A stretch of 64,000 nt of DNA, from NCBI RefSeq assembly GCF_000374565.1, contig NZ_KB894702.1, positions 1 through 64,000 of the forward strand. The letters are read 5' to 3'. Positions 27,759-36,357 of this stretch are shown here, in pieces; the stretch's first letter is position 1, and the number at the start of each line of letters is the position of its first letter. This stretch comes from Siminovitchia fordii DSM 16014 = CIP 108821 (lineage in GTDB: Bacteria > Bacillota > Bacilli > Bacillales > Bacillaceae_C). The position numbers and the translations under genes were made by a program. The notes below the pieces were generated by a model, which was given only the letters and a program-made list of their open reading frames with translations, did not search any database and was not told the origin of the DNA.

Positions 27759-28790
27759 TCAATTTTCCTCATGATCAGCCGGTTTAGCCATCTCTGTATT
27801 ATCATAAGTGGCAATGTCCAGATGCTCTTTGAGCTTCCCTTTTACTTCAGCCAGGTTATCTTCATCAAGCTGCCAGTAATAAATATTTTGCCCTTGGCTG
27901 TTCATGATCCGAGTATCCTGGCCTTCCAATGTGTAAGCTTCTATATTTAAATCGCCGGCAACAGCATAGTCAATAAATGCTTTGATTTCATCGAATGTCA
28001 TATCCGTCCGCATGTTTTCTCCGATTGCATCAATTACTTTTCCATATTTGGATATGGAAGCTCCACTTGCTGCTTTTTTAGCAATGGCCTTCATGATTTC
28101 CTGCTGGCGTTTACCGCGCTCTATATCATTGTCAAGCTTTCTTGTCCTTGCAAGGGCCAAAGCTTCTTCACCGTCAAGTGTTTGCCAGCCTTCCTCCAAC
28201 GAAATGGCATTTGCTTTATCTTTCGAGTTCTGTTCGGAAAAAGCATATGGAACATCAATGTCTATTCCGCCTAAAGCATCGACCACCGCCATGAACGCTT
28301 CGAAATCGAGGCGTACATAATAGTCAACCGGAATTTCCAACAAATCTTCAACAGTCTCAATGGTAGCACGAGGGCCACCGTATTTGTGAGCATGGTTAAT
28401 CTTTGTATTATAACCAACCTCTTTGATATAGACATAAGAATCACGAGGAATGGTCAACAGCTTAACTGATTTTTCTTTTTCATTCAGAGTGGCGAGCATA
28501 AGGGCGTCGGAGCGTGCATTGTCAGAGAATCCGCGCTTTTTACTCTCGTCAATTCCGATAAACAAAATGGAAACATTATCAATATGAGGATCCACCTTTT
28601 TCTCGCGAAGATCGGATTTGCCACGATCATCAAAGAAGGAACCGCTCATCATATTTTCAGCTTTTTTATATAAATAGGTACCGTAGGAAGCGCTGACTGC
28701 AGCAACCAACAGTAATGGAAAGATGGCGAACCAAAATATGCGCCTTCTGCGCTTTTGTTTTTTAGTTACTGTAGAATTATGTCGTCCCAT
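27759..28790 (-). CDS. LytR-CpsA-Psr family wall polymer ligase
   Basis: A 343-aa enzyme that moves teichoic acid or capsule from the lipid carrier to peptidoglycan. A Lys/Arg-rich cytosolic tail is followed by one membrane helix (about residues 20-42) and the extracellular LCP domain with DNVSILFIGIDE, RSDALMLATLN, TIPRDSYVYI, KINHAHKYGG and LARTRKLDND…RQQ, whose Asp/Arg residues bind pyrophosphate lipid. The annotated ATG (MGRHNSTV) is better than the TTG seven codons upstream, which overlaps the AAAGGAG site. It is upstream-adjacent to tagD-tagB on the same strand and resembles B. subtilis TagT/TagU. Confidence 0.92.
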   Translation of the reverse strand: MGRHNSTVTKKQKRRRRIFWFAIFPLLLVAAVSASYGTYLYKKAENMMSGSFFDDRGKSDLREKKVDPHIDNVSILFIGIDESKKRGFSDNARSDALMLATLNEKEKSVKLLTIPRDSYVYIKEVGYNTKINHAHKYGGPRATIETVEDLLEIPVDYYVRLDFEAFMAVVDALGGIDIDVPYAFSEQNSKDKANAISLEEGWQTLDGEEALALARTRKLDNDIERGKRQQEIMKAIAKKAASGASISKYGKVIDAIGENMRTDMTFDEIKAFIDYAVAGDLNIEAYTLEGQDTRIMNSQGQNIYYWQLDEDNLAEVKGKLKEHLDIATYDNTEMAKPADHEEN

Positions 28791-28877
28791 ATGGGTTGAA
28801 CTCCTTTTCAATTATAGATGCGCTACTCTCTATAATACTATCATTTCGCTCAACCGTACATACCCTTACCTAGAAAT

Positions 28878-30050
28878 TTATCCACTATTTGTACCTTCGA
28901 CTGTTTTTGTTTCAGCGTATATCGCTTGAATTAGCCGGCGGCTTGCGGATCCTGTCGAATATTCATTCCACTCATTTGCAAAAGTTTCAATTTCGTTACA
29001 TTTTAACTCATTTGTTTGAATGGCATCTACAAGTTCAGTTGTATTTTTGACAATCGGACCTGGAACAAGCTGATCGTAAGGCTCCCAAAATCCCCGGGAT
29101 TTAGAATATTCCTCCAGGTCATATGCAAAAAATATCATCGGTCTCCTTAAAAGCGAAAATTCAAAGGGGATAGAGGAGTAATCGGAAATTAAAAGGTCAG
29201 TTACGACCAGTATGTGATTGACATCCGGATAATCGGATACATCATATACAAAGTCTGGATATTGATTGGCAAAATCAAAGCGGACAGCAGGGTGAAGCCG
29301 CAACAATAATGTATATTCATCTTTTAATTCCTGATACATATAATCGATATCCAGTGGAAGCGACGTAATTTTGAAATCATCTTCACGATAAGTTGGAGCA
29401 TATAAAATGACTTTTTTATCACGAATGCCTGAGTATTTCTTTTTTAAAGTATCGGCAATTACCTGCATTTCATGCTCGTCAAAAAAGAAGTCCGTCCGAG
29501 GAATTCCTGTTCTAAGAATATTCTCTTCTCCAATTCCAAAACTTTGACGATAGATGTCCGCCATTTTTTCCCCGCCTACAACTACGTAATCAAATTGGAT
29601 ATATACCTTTTTAAAACGTTCAATCGCATGAGGGGAGCGAGATTCATTGGAAGGATCCCTTAGTCCGAACTGCTTGATTGCGCCAGCAGCATGCCAAAGC
29701 TGGATGCATTTTACATTTGCTTTAAACTTGACCGCTGCCAAAAAGCCGAAATAATTATCGATGAAAATATTTTGTGAAGTCGCCAAGTGGTAGATAGAGC
29801 GAATCCAATCAGGAAAATGTCTTGGTTCAAAATTCAATACCTTTCCATCAAAGTCTACCCGGCAAGAAGCAGTCTTCAAGATAACAATTTGATCTTCCGT
29901 CCGTTTTTGCAGTTCTTTCATCACAAACAAAGCATTGTCCCCAAAGGAAGCAACGAAAGTTGTTTTCTTCTTTTGGGGACAAATGCTGAATAGATTAAAG
30001 AAAAAGCGAAAAACAAACAGATAGAACTGGATGGCGATCTCTCTAACCAT
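28878..30050 (-). CDS. tagB: CDP-glycerol glycerophosphotransferase, TagB-like
   Basis: A 390-aa membrane-associated enzyme, the size of B. subtilis TagB (381 aa), which adds the first glycerol-phosphate to the ManNAc-GlcNAc linkage unit. A hydrophobic N-terminus may sit in the membrane. The GT-B glycerophosphotransferase domain shows QLWHAAGAIKQFGL, RTGIPRTDFFF, YAPTYREDDF and ISDYSSIPFEFSLLRRPMI. It overlaps the tagD stop by 8 bases, so the two are translationally coupled and CDP-glycerol is made next to its user. Primase rather than polymerase is inferred from length and the tagD link. Confidence 0.88.
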   Translation of the reverse strand: MVREIAIQFYLFVFRFFFNLFSICPQKKKTTFVASFGDNALFVMKELQKRTEDQIVILKTASCRVDFDGKVLNFEPRHFPDWIRSIYHLATSQNIFIDNYFGFLAAVKFKANVKCIQLWHAAGAIKQFGLRDPSNESRSPHAIERFKKVYIQFDYVVVGGEKMADIYRQSFGIGEENILRTGIPRTDFFFDEHEMQVIADTLKKKYSGIRDKKVILYAPTYREDDFKITSLPLDIDYMYQELKDEYTLLLRLHPAVRFDFANQYPDFVYDVSDYPDVNHILVVTDLLISDYSSIPFEFSLLRRPMIFFAYDLEEYSKSRGFWEPYDQLVPGPIVKNTTELVDAIQTNELKCNEIETFANEWNEYSTGSASRRLIQAIYAETKTVEGTNSG

Positions 30051-30441
30051 TGTTCGCTTTATTCAAGTCTTTTTTTATTTTTGTCGTTGAGATCCCGACT
30101 GTTCTCGGAAGATAAACGACCTCACAATATTCTTTCAAGAAGTCAAACTTCCCTTCCCAGTCATCACCCATTACAAAGACATCGACATCATGCTTTTGAA
30201 CATCTTCCACTTTCTGCTCCCAAGTATGCTCAGGTATAACTTCATCCACATACCGGACCGCTTCCAAGATCGCTTTTCGCTGCTCAAAAGTGTAATAAGC
30301 CTTCTTTCCTTTCAGGGCATTAAACTCGTCAGATGAAATGGCCACAATTAAATAATCACCGTACTCTTTTGCACGACGCAAAATATTAATATGTCCTGTA
30401 TGGAGTAAGTCGAATGTTCCATACGTGATTACTTTTTTCAT
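30043..30441 (-). CDS. tagD: Glycerol-3-phosphate cytidylyltransferase
   Basis: Makes CDP-glycerol from CTP and glycerol-3-phosphate in the cytosol, the building block for teichoic acid. It is 132 aa, the usual length. The nucleotidyltransferase HxGH motif is in GTFDLLHTGHINIL, and the C-terminal signature is RTVGISTTKI (usually RTEGISTT). Ribosome site CGGAGGG. It is the first gene of a tagD-tagB pair. Confidence 0.97.
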   Translation of the reverse strand: MKKVITYGTFDLLHTGHINILRRAKEYGDYLIVAISSDEFNALKGKKAYYTFEQRKAILEAVRYVDEVIPEHTWEQKVEDVQKHDVDVFVMGDDWEGKFDFLKEYCEVVYLPRTVGISTTKIKKDLNKANNG

Positions 30442-30694
30442 TATAGACCCTCCGTTAATAAGTAGGTACTATATCAATCGATAAAAGTCCGTCTAAAAAC
30501 CTCATCATCCATTATACTTGATTTATTTAAAAATAAAAACCACACTTTTTAAAACAAAAGGCCATTTACTGAAAGTTGTATGACTTTAAGGCATTTCGGT
30601 CTGGAACGCGGTACCTTTAATATGGAAATGTGGATATCTGTAAATGGTATCCCTCAAAATCTTTTCTTGGGTAATGGCCAGCCAAACCTTTTGA

Positions 30695-30844
30695 TGTTTC
30701 TCGACATGGGTTTCGCTTGATTATAAAGTCAGCTTTCAACGTACAGACCTTCAAACTTTGGAGCTGTCACAAATTGGCATCATACAAATGCTTGCCGATA
30801 ATACTTTATTAGCTGTAATTTGTTTGCTAGTAGGTTTTGCATAA
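30695..30844 (+). pseudogene. Possible C-terminal remnant with a membrane segment
   Basis: A frame of 49 codons without a start reads …TWVSLDYKVSFQRTDLQ, then SQIGIIQMLADNTLLAVICL and ends LLVGFA-stop, eight bases before a plus-strand hairpin. The position of the hairpin suggests a once-real gene end. The family is not recognised. The rest of the 490-base gap (30442-30931) shows no gene. Confidence 0.3.
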
Positions 30845-30851
30845 TATCGCC

Positions 30852-30887
30852 CACCAGGTGAGGTTGAAATTCACCTGGTGTGTTTTA
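30852..30887 (+). terminator. Hairpin with plus-strand T tract
   Basis: CACCAGGTGA and TCACCTGGTG form a 10-bp perfect stem, then GTGTTTTA. The T tract is on the plus strand, although the nearest intact gene is on the minus strand. Confidence 0.5.
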
Positions 30888-30931
30888 TACTTGGTTAACC
30901 GGATTTGGATGAATGTTGGATGCGATTCAAG

Positions 30932-32788
30932 TTATTCCTTGTCAAAAGTGAAAAACCGATCAGGTAACCAATTTGCTCCAAATAATGCATCATAAACAAT
31001 GCTCCTGTAATCATCAACCAACTCAAAAATATCGTCTTCTAAGTCTTCATCTTTGACTTTGCCTTGGTCTGTTACGACGAAATTATTTCCTATCCTTTTT
31101 ACACCCTGATTCAATAACTCATCCATCAATCCTTGAAAAGGTGTCACATAATAGTTCCCTTCTCTTAATAAAACAGTCGTAAAGAATATTGGAGAAATAC
31201 CATCCAATTTTAAACCTCCATCACTTCGGCCATGGTTCATATAAATAAACCATGGTGTTTCATGGAGTTGGTCATTCGGAAACTGATCTTCAAAACCTCT
31301 AAACAAACTTGGAAAATGATCCCCGTAGAGTACCAGGTTAATTTCTTTATCGGAAGAAGCAAACTCCTTTACAAGCTGATCTATAGCTTCATCCGATGCT
31401 CTTAAACCTTGAAGATAATTTACTAATCCTTTCGATTCTTTTTCAGGATAAACCTGAAAATTAATCTCCGGTCGATAGTCCATATCGGGAATTTCTCCTG
31501 TATATGGAGAATGATTTTGCATTGATAAAACATGAATTAAGCCAGTCTCATCATTACTCGCAACTCTTAATATATCTTTGTTTAACGCTTCGTCAGATAC
31601 CCTCTTATGAGTCCCGAGTTTTTCGGTATGCCTAATTCCATTATCTAAAAATAGGAAGTCGTCAAAGCCAATGGCTTTGTAAACAGAACGCCGTTTATAT
31701 AAATGAGCTGTATAAGGATGAATTGCCACTTTATCCTTTTGATAAAAATCCAAAATAGTATGGTGGTTCTTCGACTGGACATAGAAGTCAGAATAAGGTG
31801 TAACCGACAAGGGTTCATTAAATACTTCTAGACTAAAAGAAGTTAAAACTGACCATTCTATATTTGCAGTCCCTCCGCCAATATACTGACTGTACATCTT
31901 TCCACCGATATGATCTTCTATCATTTTAGAAATATTTGGAGTTGGCGTTTCGTTTTTTATTAATCCAGGCAATCCAATCGGATCAATTAATGTTTCGCTT
32001 AAATAAAAAATGGTTTGGGAATCTTTCAATAAATTATCTCTATTTTTATTAATTTTTCCTGCTATTTTAGTATATTTATCGTTGATTCTATGCATGTTTT
32101 TCTTATGATAATGAGCTGGTTTATTCATATAATCAGGTTTAACTGTTTGAATAAAACTCGGAATAAACCCATTCTGCTGAGCCCGTAAAACAGGGTTCCA
32201 ATTATGGACGTGTACCTCTTCATATTTCAACATGTATTTATTATAAATGCCTGGCTCTGTGAAAATGATGAATAACGGGATAAGAGCAATTAAAAGAATC
32301 CCAACCCTAGTCCTAATCCCTATTTTAAAATTCATTTTTTTGGATATTCCTTTACTGATGAAATGAAGAATAGCAAGTAATGAAATAACCGATATAACAA
32401 TGAGTAAAGCTATTCCAATTGGCACATCAATAAAAGATAATAGTTCCTTAGGCGAGCCAATTGTCTGCAATTCCTTAAATGTAATAAATTCATTTCTCTC
32501 TTTTACTTTAATTTGATTTGCAAAGACAAGGGCACCGAATAGTAAATTTGTCATTAATATACTAACAATAAAAGTGCCGAAGATTGCATACATAATTAAG
32601 AAAATTAAAAATACAAATGAAACCCCATTGTAAAACGAGTCATTTACACGAAAATTTGTATCCATAGAAAAATCTATGAATAAACTTTTATTAAGCCACT
32701 CAACTATCACGGTAGAATTAAGCCCCATAACTACACAAATCAACAAAAAATATGATCCTAAAATAATTTCCTTTTTCCACTTAGACAT
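30932..32788 (-). CDS. LtaS-like sulfatase-fold membrane transferase
   Basis: A 618-aa protein with four or five N-terminal membrane helices (to about residue 190) and a large extracellular sulfatase-fold domain, the architecture of lipoteichoic acid synthases. Candidate catalytic positions are Glu in YLSETLIDP, Thr in YIGGGTANIEWSVLTS, and Asp/His in LVLYGDHFPS; HVLSMQNHSPYTGE resembles LtaS substrate-site sequence. LtaS enzymes polymerise glycerol-phosphate from phosphatidylglycerol. The divergent N-terminal half and WTA-locus location mean it could instead modify another polymer with a phospho-group. The ribosome site is weak (GAGAGAGTG). Confidence 0.8.
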   Translation of the reverse strand: MSKWKKEIILGSYFLLICVVMGLNSTVIVEWLNKSLFIDFSMDTNFRVNDSFYNGVSFVFLIFLIMYAIFGTFIVSILMTNLLFGALVFANQIKVKERNEFITFKELQTIGSPKELLSFIDVPIGIALLIVISVISLLAILHFISKGISKKMNFKIGIRTRVGILLIALIPLFIIFTEPGIYNKYMLKYEEVHVHNWNPVLRAQQNGFIPSFIQTVKPDYMNKPAHYHKKNMHRINDKYTKIAGKINKNRDNLLKDSQTIFYLSETLIDPIGLPGLIKNETPTPNISKMIEDHIGGKMYSQYIGGGTANIEWSVLTSFSLEVFNEPLSVTPYSDFYVQSKNHHTILDFYQKDKVAIHPYTAHLYKRRSVYKAIGFDDFLFLDNGIRHTEKLGTHKRVSDEALNKDILRVASNDETGLIHVLSMQNHSPYTGEIPDMDYRPEINFQVYPEKESKGLVNYLQGLRASDEAIDQLVKEFASSDKEINLVLYGDHFPSLFRGFEDQFPNDQLHETPWFIYMNHGRSDGGLKLDGISPIFFTTVLLREGNYYVTPFQGLMDELLNQGVKRIGNNFVVTDQGKVKDEDLEDDIFELVDDYRSIVYDALFGANWLPDRFFTFDKE

Positions 32789-33017
32789 CTATCTTTCACT
32801 CTCTCGAAACATAATTATAAAATTTAGTTGGGATAAACAAGATATTTGATATAGAAACATACACTAAAAATAGTTTAAATATTAATTAAGATGGGTATTG
32901 TATCTCCTACTTTTATTGGAATAGTTTTTAACCTATTACAAAAAAGTCTGTTTCATATTTTGATAATTTTTTGAATGGCGACCAGTTCCTTTTATGATTG
33001 ATAGGTCGGCTAAGGGT

Positions 33018-33112
33018 TCAATTGATTAATGAAGCTATTTCATAAACACCTTCATTTGACTGAAGTAATTTTTTATAAAGTTGATTCCCTGTATAGTCGA
33101 AGCCTAAGAGTG
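33018..33112 (-). pseudogene. C-terminal fragment of a lost gene
   Basis: On the minus strand, a frame with no start reads TLLGFDYTGNQLYKKLLQ, then SNEGVYEIASLIN before TGA. Its amphipathic, protein-like composition suggests the end of a decayed gene. The family is unknown. Confidence 0.3.
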
Positions 33113-33345
33113 TTCAACAAAGGAAGTGATCTTCTAGCCTTTATTTTGTGCCTGAGTCTATGCTCAATATTAAGTAATTGCTGATTCAATTGATCTTAAT
33201 CTCTTACCTTTTTCATGTATATACCTGCAAATTATATCATTAAACATTATAGATGCTAATGAATATTTATGTATAAGTCAATTGGTAGATATTTTTTCTC
33301 GGATAAGTCTTTTTTTAAGCATCCCAGGTTTTCTATAGGGTCTGC

Positions 33346-33540
33346 TCATTAAAAAAGAAATCCGTTCGGGGATTCCGGTTCGAAGAATTTTTCTTCTCTA
33401 ACGATCTGTCTTTCAACTCTTTTAACGTAAACAAAGCATTACCCCCAAAGGAAAAACCTCCATTAAATTGTTGAAGCCCTTAAAATAAATAGTTGGAGGA
33501 AAACATATTTTTTGAAGTGACCCAAACGTTCAGTATAGAG
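33346..33540 (-). pseudogene. Scrambled fragments of a tagB-like glycerophosphotransferase gene
   Basis: Three pieces match separate parts of the tagB-like protein at 28878-30050. Fragment 33505-33540 reads SILNVWVTSKNMFSSNYLF (tagB: SIYHLATSQNIFIDNYFGF, about residue 85). Fragment 33400-33465 reads SFGGNALFTLKELKDRS (tagB: SFGDNALFVMKELQKRT, about residue 35). Fragment 33346-33400 reads EKILRTGIP then, after a frameshift, RTDFFF (tagB about residue 180). Reading 5' to 3' the order is 85, 35, 180, so the relic is rearranged as well as deleted. Nothing else in the 829-base gap is recognisable. Confidence 0.75.
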
Positions 33541-33617
33541 AAAAAAATACTGTTTAGAAAATAAGTTTTCACTTATTTTCTAAACAGTCCCATGTAAAAG
33601 TCAACGTTCTATCATTC

Positions 33618-36038
33618 TTAAATGATATTTTCGTCTTTTAAAAAATTTACAATCCTCTCGGTATTTTTTCTATCATTAAATTCATTGATTTTTAGATATT
33701 TTTCTTGGTATTCTTTTTCTAAGAAATAATTTTGATCTATTGCTTTCTGTACTAAATTCATTAATTCCTTCGAACTATAAGCTATTGGTCCAGGTGCATT
33801 TCCATCATTAACAGGGGGGATTGCCTTATAATTTTGGATTAGATAGTCCTTTTCTTCCCAATAAAAAATAGGATAGGCACCCCTAAAAATTCCATCATAT
33901 ATGGCTGAAGAATAATCAGTTATAAAAATCCTACCTTTTTTTAGGGCATCAGTAGGGTTTTTACTAATAATATGTTTGTATTTGGGCATATTTTCATAGA
34001 TGAATTCAGAAAATTTATTATGAGGTACGATTAATAGCCTATCAATTAAACCTCTTTCCTCGAACGAATCCACTATTTTCATTATCGATTTATAGTATGA
34101 AGTTTTTTCAATATTGTTATTGTATACTAAGCTTTCTTCCCAGTAGCGATACGTAGGCATGTAAACAATTTTATCCGCATCTTTATCTAAGTATGCATAA
34201 TCTAATGTTGCCAATCCAGTTAAGATCAAATCTCTGTCATCGTAGCCCATTTTATAAAACTCATTTGCCTCTAATTGTGAACTAATGACTGATTTGTACA
34301 TATTATATAGGTTTTTTCCTTTATGAAACCCAAAAGCCATGGGATTATCTACAGGTTTAGCAAACATTATACCATGTTGAAGAAAAATAAGAGGCACAGA
34401 CATTATTTTACTACGAATACTATCTATATATAATCGGTCATTTAGTAAATGGTTTGATAGTTCACTAGAAATAAAATAATTTGCACGGAAAATATTTAGG
34501 TAATGTTTAAAACTATATTTTTTTATTATTCTATTTCCGTATTTTTCTTTTAAAGGTACATATTTATCAGAGTTTTTGTTAATTATATAAAAGTTCTCGG
34601 AAGAACGGGGGTTATGAGACATTACTTTTTCAAAGACCCTAAACCCTGATTCATCTGCTCTCTCACTTTTCTTTTCAAAATAAAGGTTAGTGTTTCTTCC
34701 CCTCTTAGGAAAAATTTTTGCAAAGAGCTTTGCAAAATTAATTTTTATTCTATTGGTTAAAGTATATTCTTCGCTAAAAGGCACTAAAGTCACCGTCAAA
34801 TTTCCATTAAGGTTCGTTCTGAGGACCAGTAATTGTTTTCCCCATTTTTTAAAAGCAAGGGTTTTTGCTTTTTTATCCTTGTGTTTTCTTCTAAGGTTAT
34901 GGATTATAGTTTCGTTGTCGCCCACATATAAATTATTATGAATTTTATCGTTAATAATAAGGGATTCAATTGGCACTTTAAAATAACCAAACCTTTGAAG
35001 GAACTTTATAGATTTAAACGGTCTTACGAAGTTTCCTAGTTTGTGATTGTTAGAGTGTAAATATAAGCTTTCATATACACCTTTTGCTTGGTGAGCGTAA
35101 TGAGTATACCTCCCTGCAAGGATCACATGTTTCTTTGTTAAAAATACCTTTAAATTAGGGTGATGACCAGTAACTTTATAAGGTGATCCTCTCATAATAA
35201 AGATATAATTTGTACTAGTATAAATATAGTACTTTACTTTATTTATATAAAGGATGCACAAGATATTTTGTTTTTTTGCTCCATGTACAGCCTCTATATT
35301 AAATAACTTGTGTTTTTTACCTCTTATCAATTTTTTAAAATTAATTTCAATGCTCTCAAATTTATTACGTATTTCTATACTGTTATTATCAATCAAGTTA
35401 ATATCTATTTCGTCATGCTTTCTCTCTATAGTTAATAGCACTTTTTGTATTTGAAATTCTTTTCTAAATAGGTCATAGATTATTACTATGTTATATATAT
35501 CATAATTGGCTGTGGCTATAACAGTATACCGGAAATCAATTGTAGTAAATCCCGCATCATAATGTATTCCATAACGGTTAACAGCCTCAGTTAAAAAATC
35601 TTCAATAAAAAAAATAGCTTCTCCATCTGTGTTTTTTAGAACGAGTCTAGAAGAGCCATATTGAACAAGTTGCACTTTTTCATCATAAAAGTTATTAATT
35701 TTATAGTTGAATCCATCATTACTTCTAAAATTGTTTTTAATCTCAACATTCTCCAACACTGCGTATGCCATGTTGTTTTTAACATACATAAAGAAAATGT
35801 TTTGAGGATTTGGTTGGTACATTAACAAGAGCTTATCTGCTGTCTCATAGGGGTGAACAGCCTTGGGCATGTCAATATTGTTTAAGGATAATTCTGTTGT
35901 AATTAATTTGTTGTCTTGTTGAAAAAAGACTTCAATATATTGATCATTATATTCAAATACTTCCAAGGAAGTATCAAAGACCTTAATTAAGGAAACCTCA
36001 TCGTTTAAAGTCTCCAAATAAGTATCAAGAGTATTCAT
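33618..36038 (-). CDS. CDP-glycerol:polyglycerophosphate glycerophosphotransferase-like protein, 806 aa
   Basis: A large teichoic-acid polymerase-like enzyme. I use the ATG giving MNTLDTYLETLND, which has GAGGTG at good distance; the frame extends 35 codons further upstream without a ribosome site. Residues 1 to about 440 are a poorly conserved, beta-rich region unlike other proteins here. The C-terminal half is the glycerophosphotransferase domain: FLQHGIMFAKP, ILTGLATLDYA, VYMPTYRYWEE, IVPHNKFSEF and ITDYSSAIYDGIFRG. Compared with its paralogues it has QHG in place of WHG. The gene is AT-rich and rich in Asn/Tyr/Lys codons, suggesting import. Acceptor and length control are unknown. Confidence 0.85.
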   Translation of the reverse strand: MNTLDTYLETLNDEVSLIKVFDTSLEVFEYNDQYIEVFFQQDNKLITTELSLNNIDMPKAVHPYETADKLLLMYQPNPQNIFFMYVKNNMAYAVLENVEIKNNFRSNDGFNYKINNFYDEKVQLVQYGSSRLVLKNTDGEAIFFIEDFLTEAVNRYGIHYDAGFTTIDFRYTVIATANYDIYNIVIIYDLFRKEFQIQKVLLTIERKHDEIDINLIDNNSIEIRNKFESIEINFKKLIRGKKHKLFNIEAVHGAKKQNILCILYINKVKYYIYTSTNYIFIMRGSPYKVTGHHPNLKVFLTKKHVILAGRYTHYAHQAKGVYESLYLHSNNHKLGNFVRPFKSIKFLQRFGYFKVPIESLIINDKIHNNLYVGDNETIIHNLRRKHKDKKAKTLAFKKWGKQLLVLRTNLNGNLTVTLVPFSEEYTLTNRIKINFAKLFAKIFPKRGRNTNLYFEKKSERADESGFRVFEKVMSHNPRSSENFYIINKNSDKYVPLKEKYGNRIIKKYSFKHYLNIFRANYFISSELSNHLLNDRLYIDSIRSKIMSVPLIFLQHGIMFAKPVDNPMAFGFHKGKNLYNMYKSVISSQLEANEFYKMGYDDRDLILTGLATLDYAYLDKDADKIVYMPTYRYWEESLVYNNNIEKTSYYKSIMKIVDSFEERGLIDRLLIVPHNKFSEFIYENMPKYKHIISKNPTDALKKGRIFITDYSSAIYDGIFRGAYPIFYWEEKDYLIQNYKAIPPVNDGNAPGPIAYSSKELMNLVQKAIDQNYFLEKEYQEKYLKINEFNDRKNTERIVNFLKDENII

Positions 36039-36357
36039 ATAGACACCTCGTCTCCTAGAAAGCAAAGTTAACAAAAAACTTCTATGAAAATATGTCATTA
36101 ATATTGTTTGTAACCTACTTTGATAAGTATACAAGTTGAACATAAAAAAAACAACGCGAGTAGCTCTTTATGCCTATTAACAAAAAAGAATAAGTATATT
36201 TCAACTGATTTTATCCAAATGATCTGTATATTTTAGTTGAGTCCTATAGGAAAACTTAATAATGTTAATAGGTCTGATATTTGTTGATCATTTTGAAAAA
36301 AGTATTAGCATGTTATATGATAACGATAGTAAAGTTACAGGTAAAGGATGATAAAAT

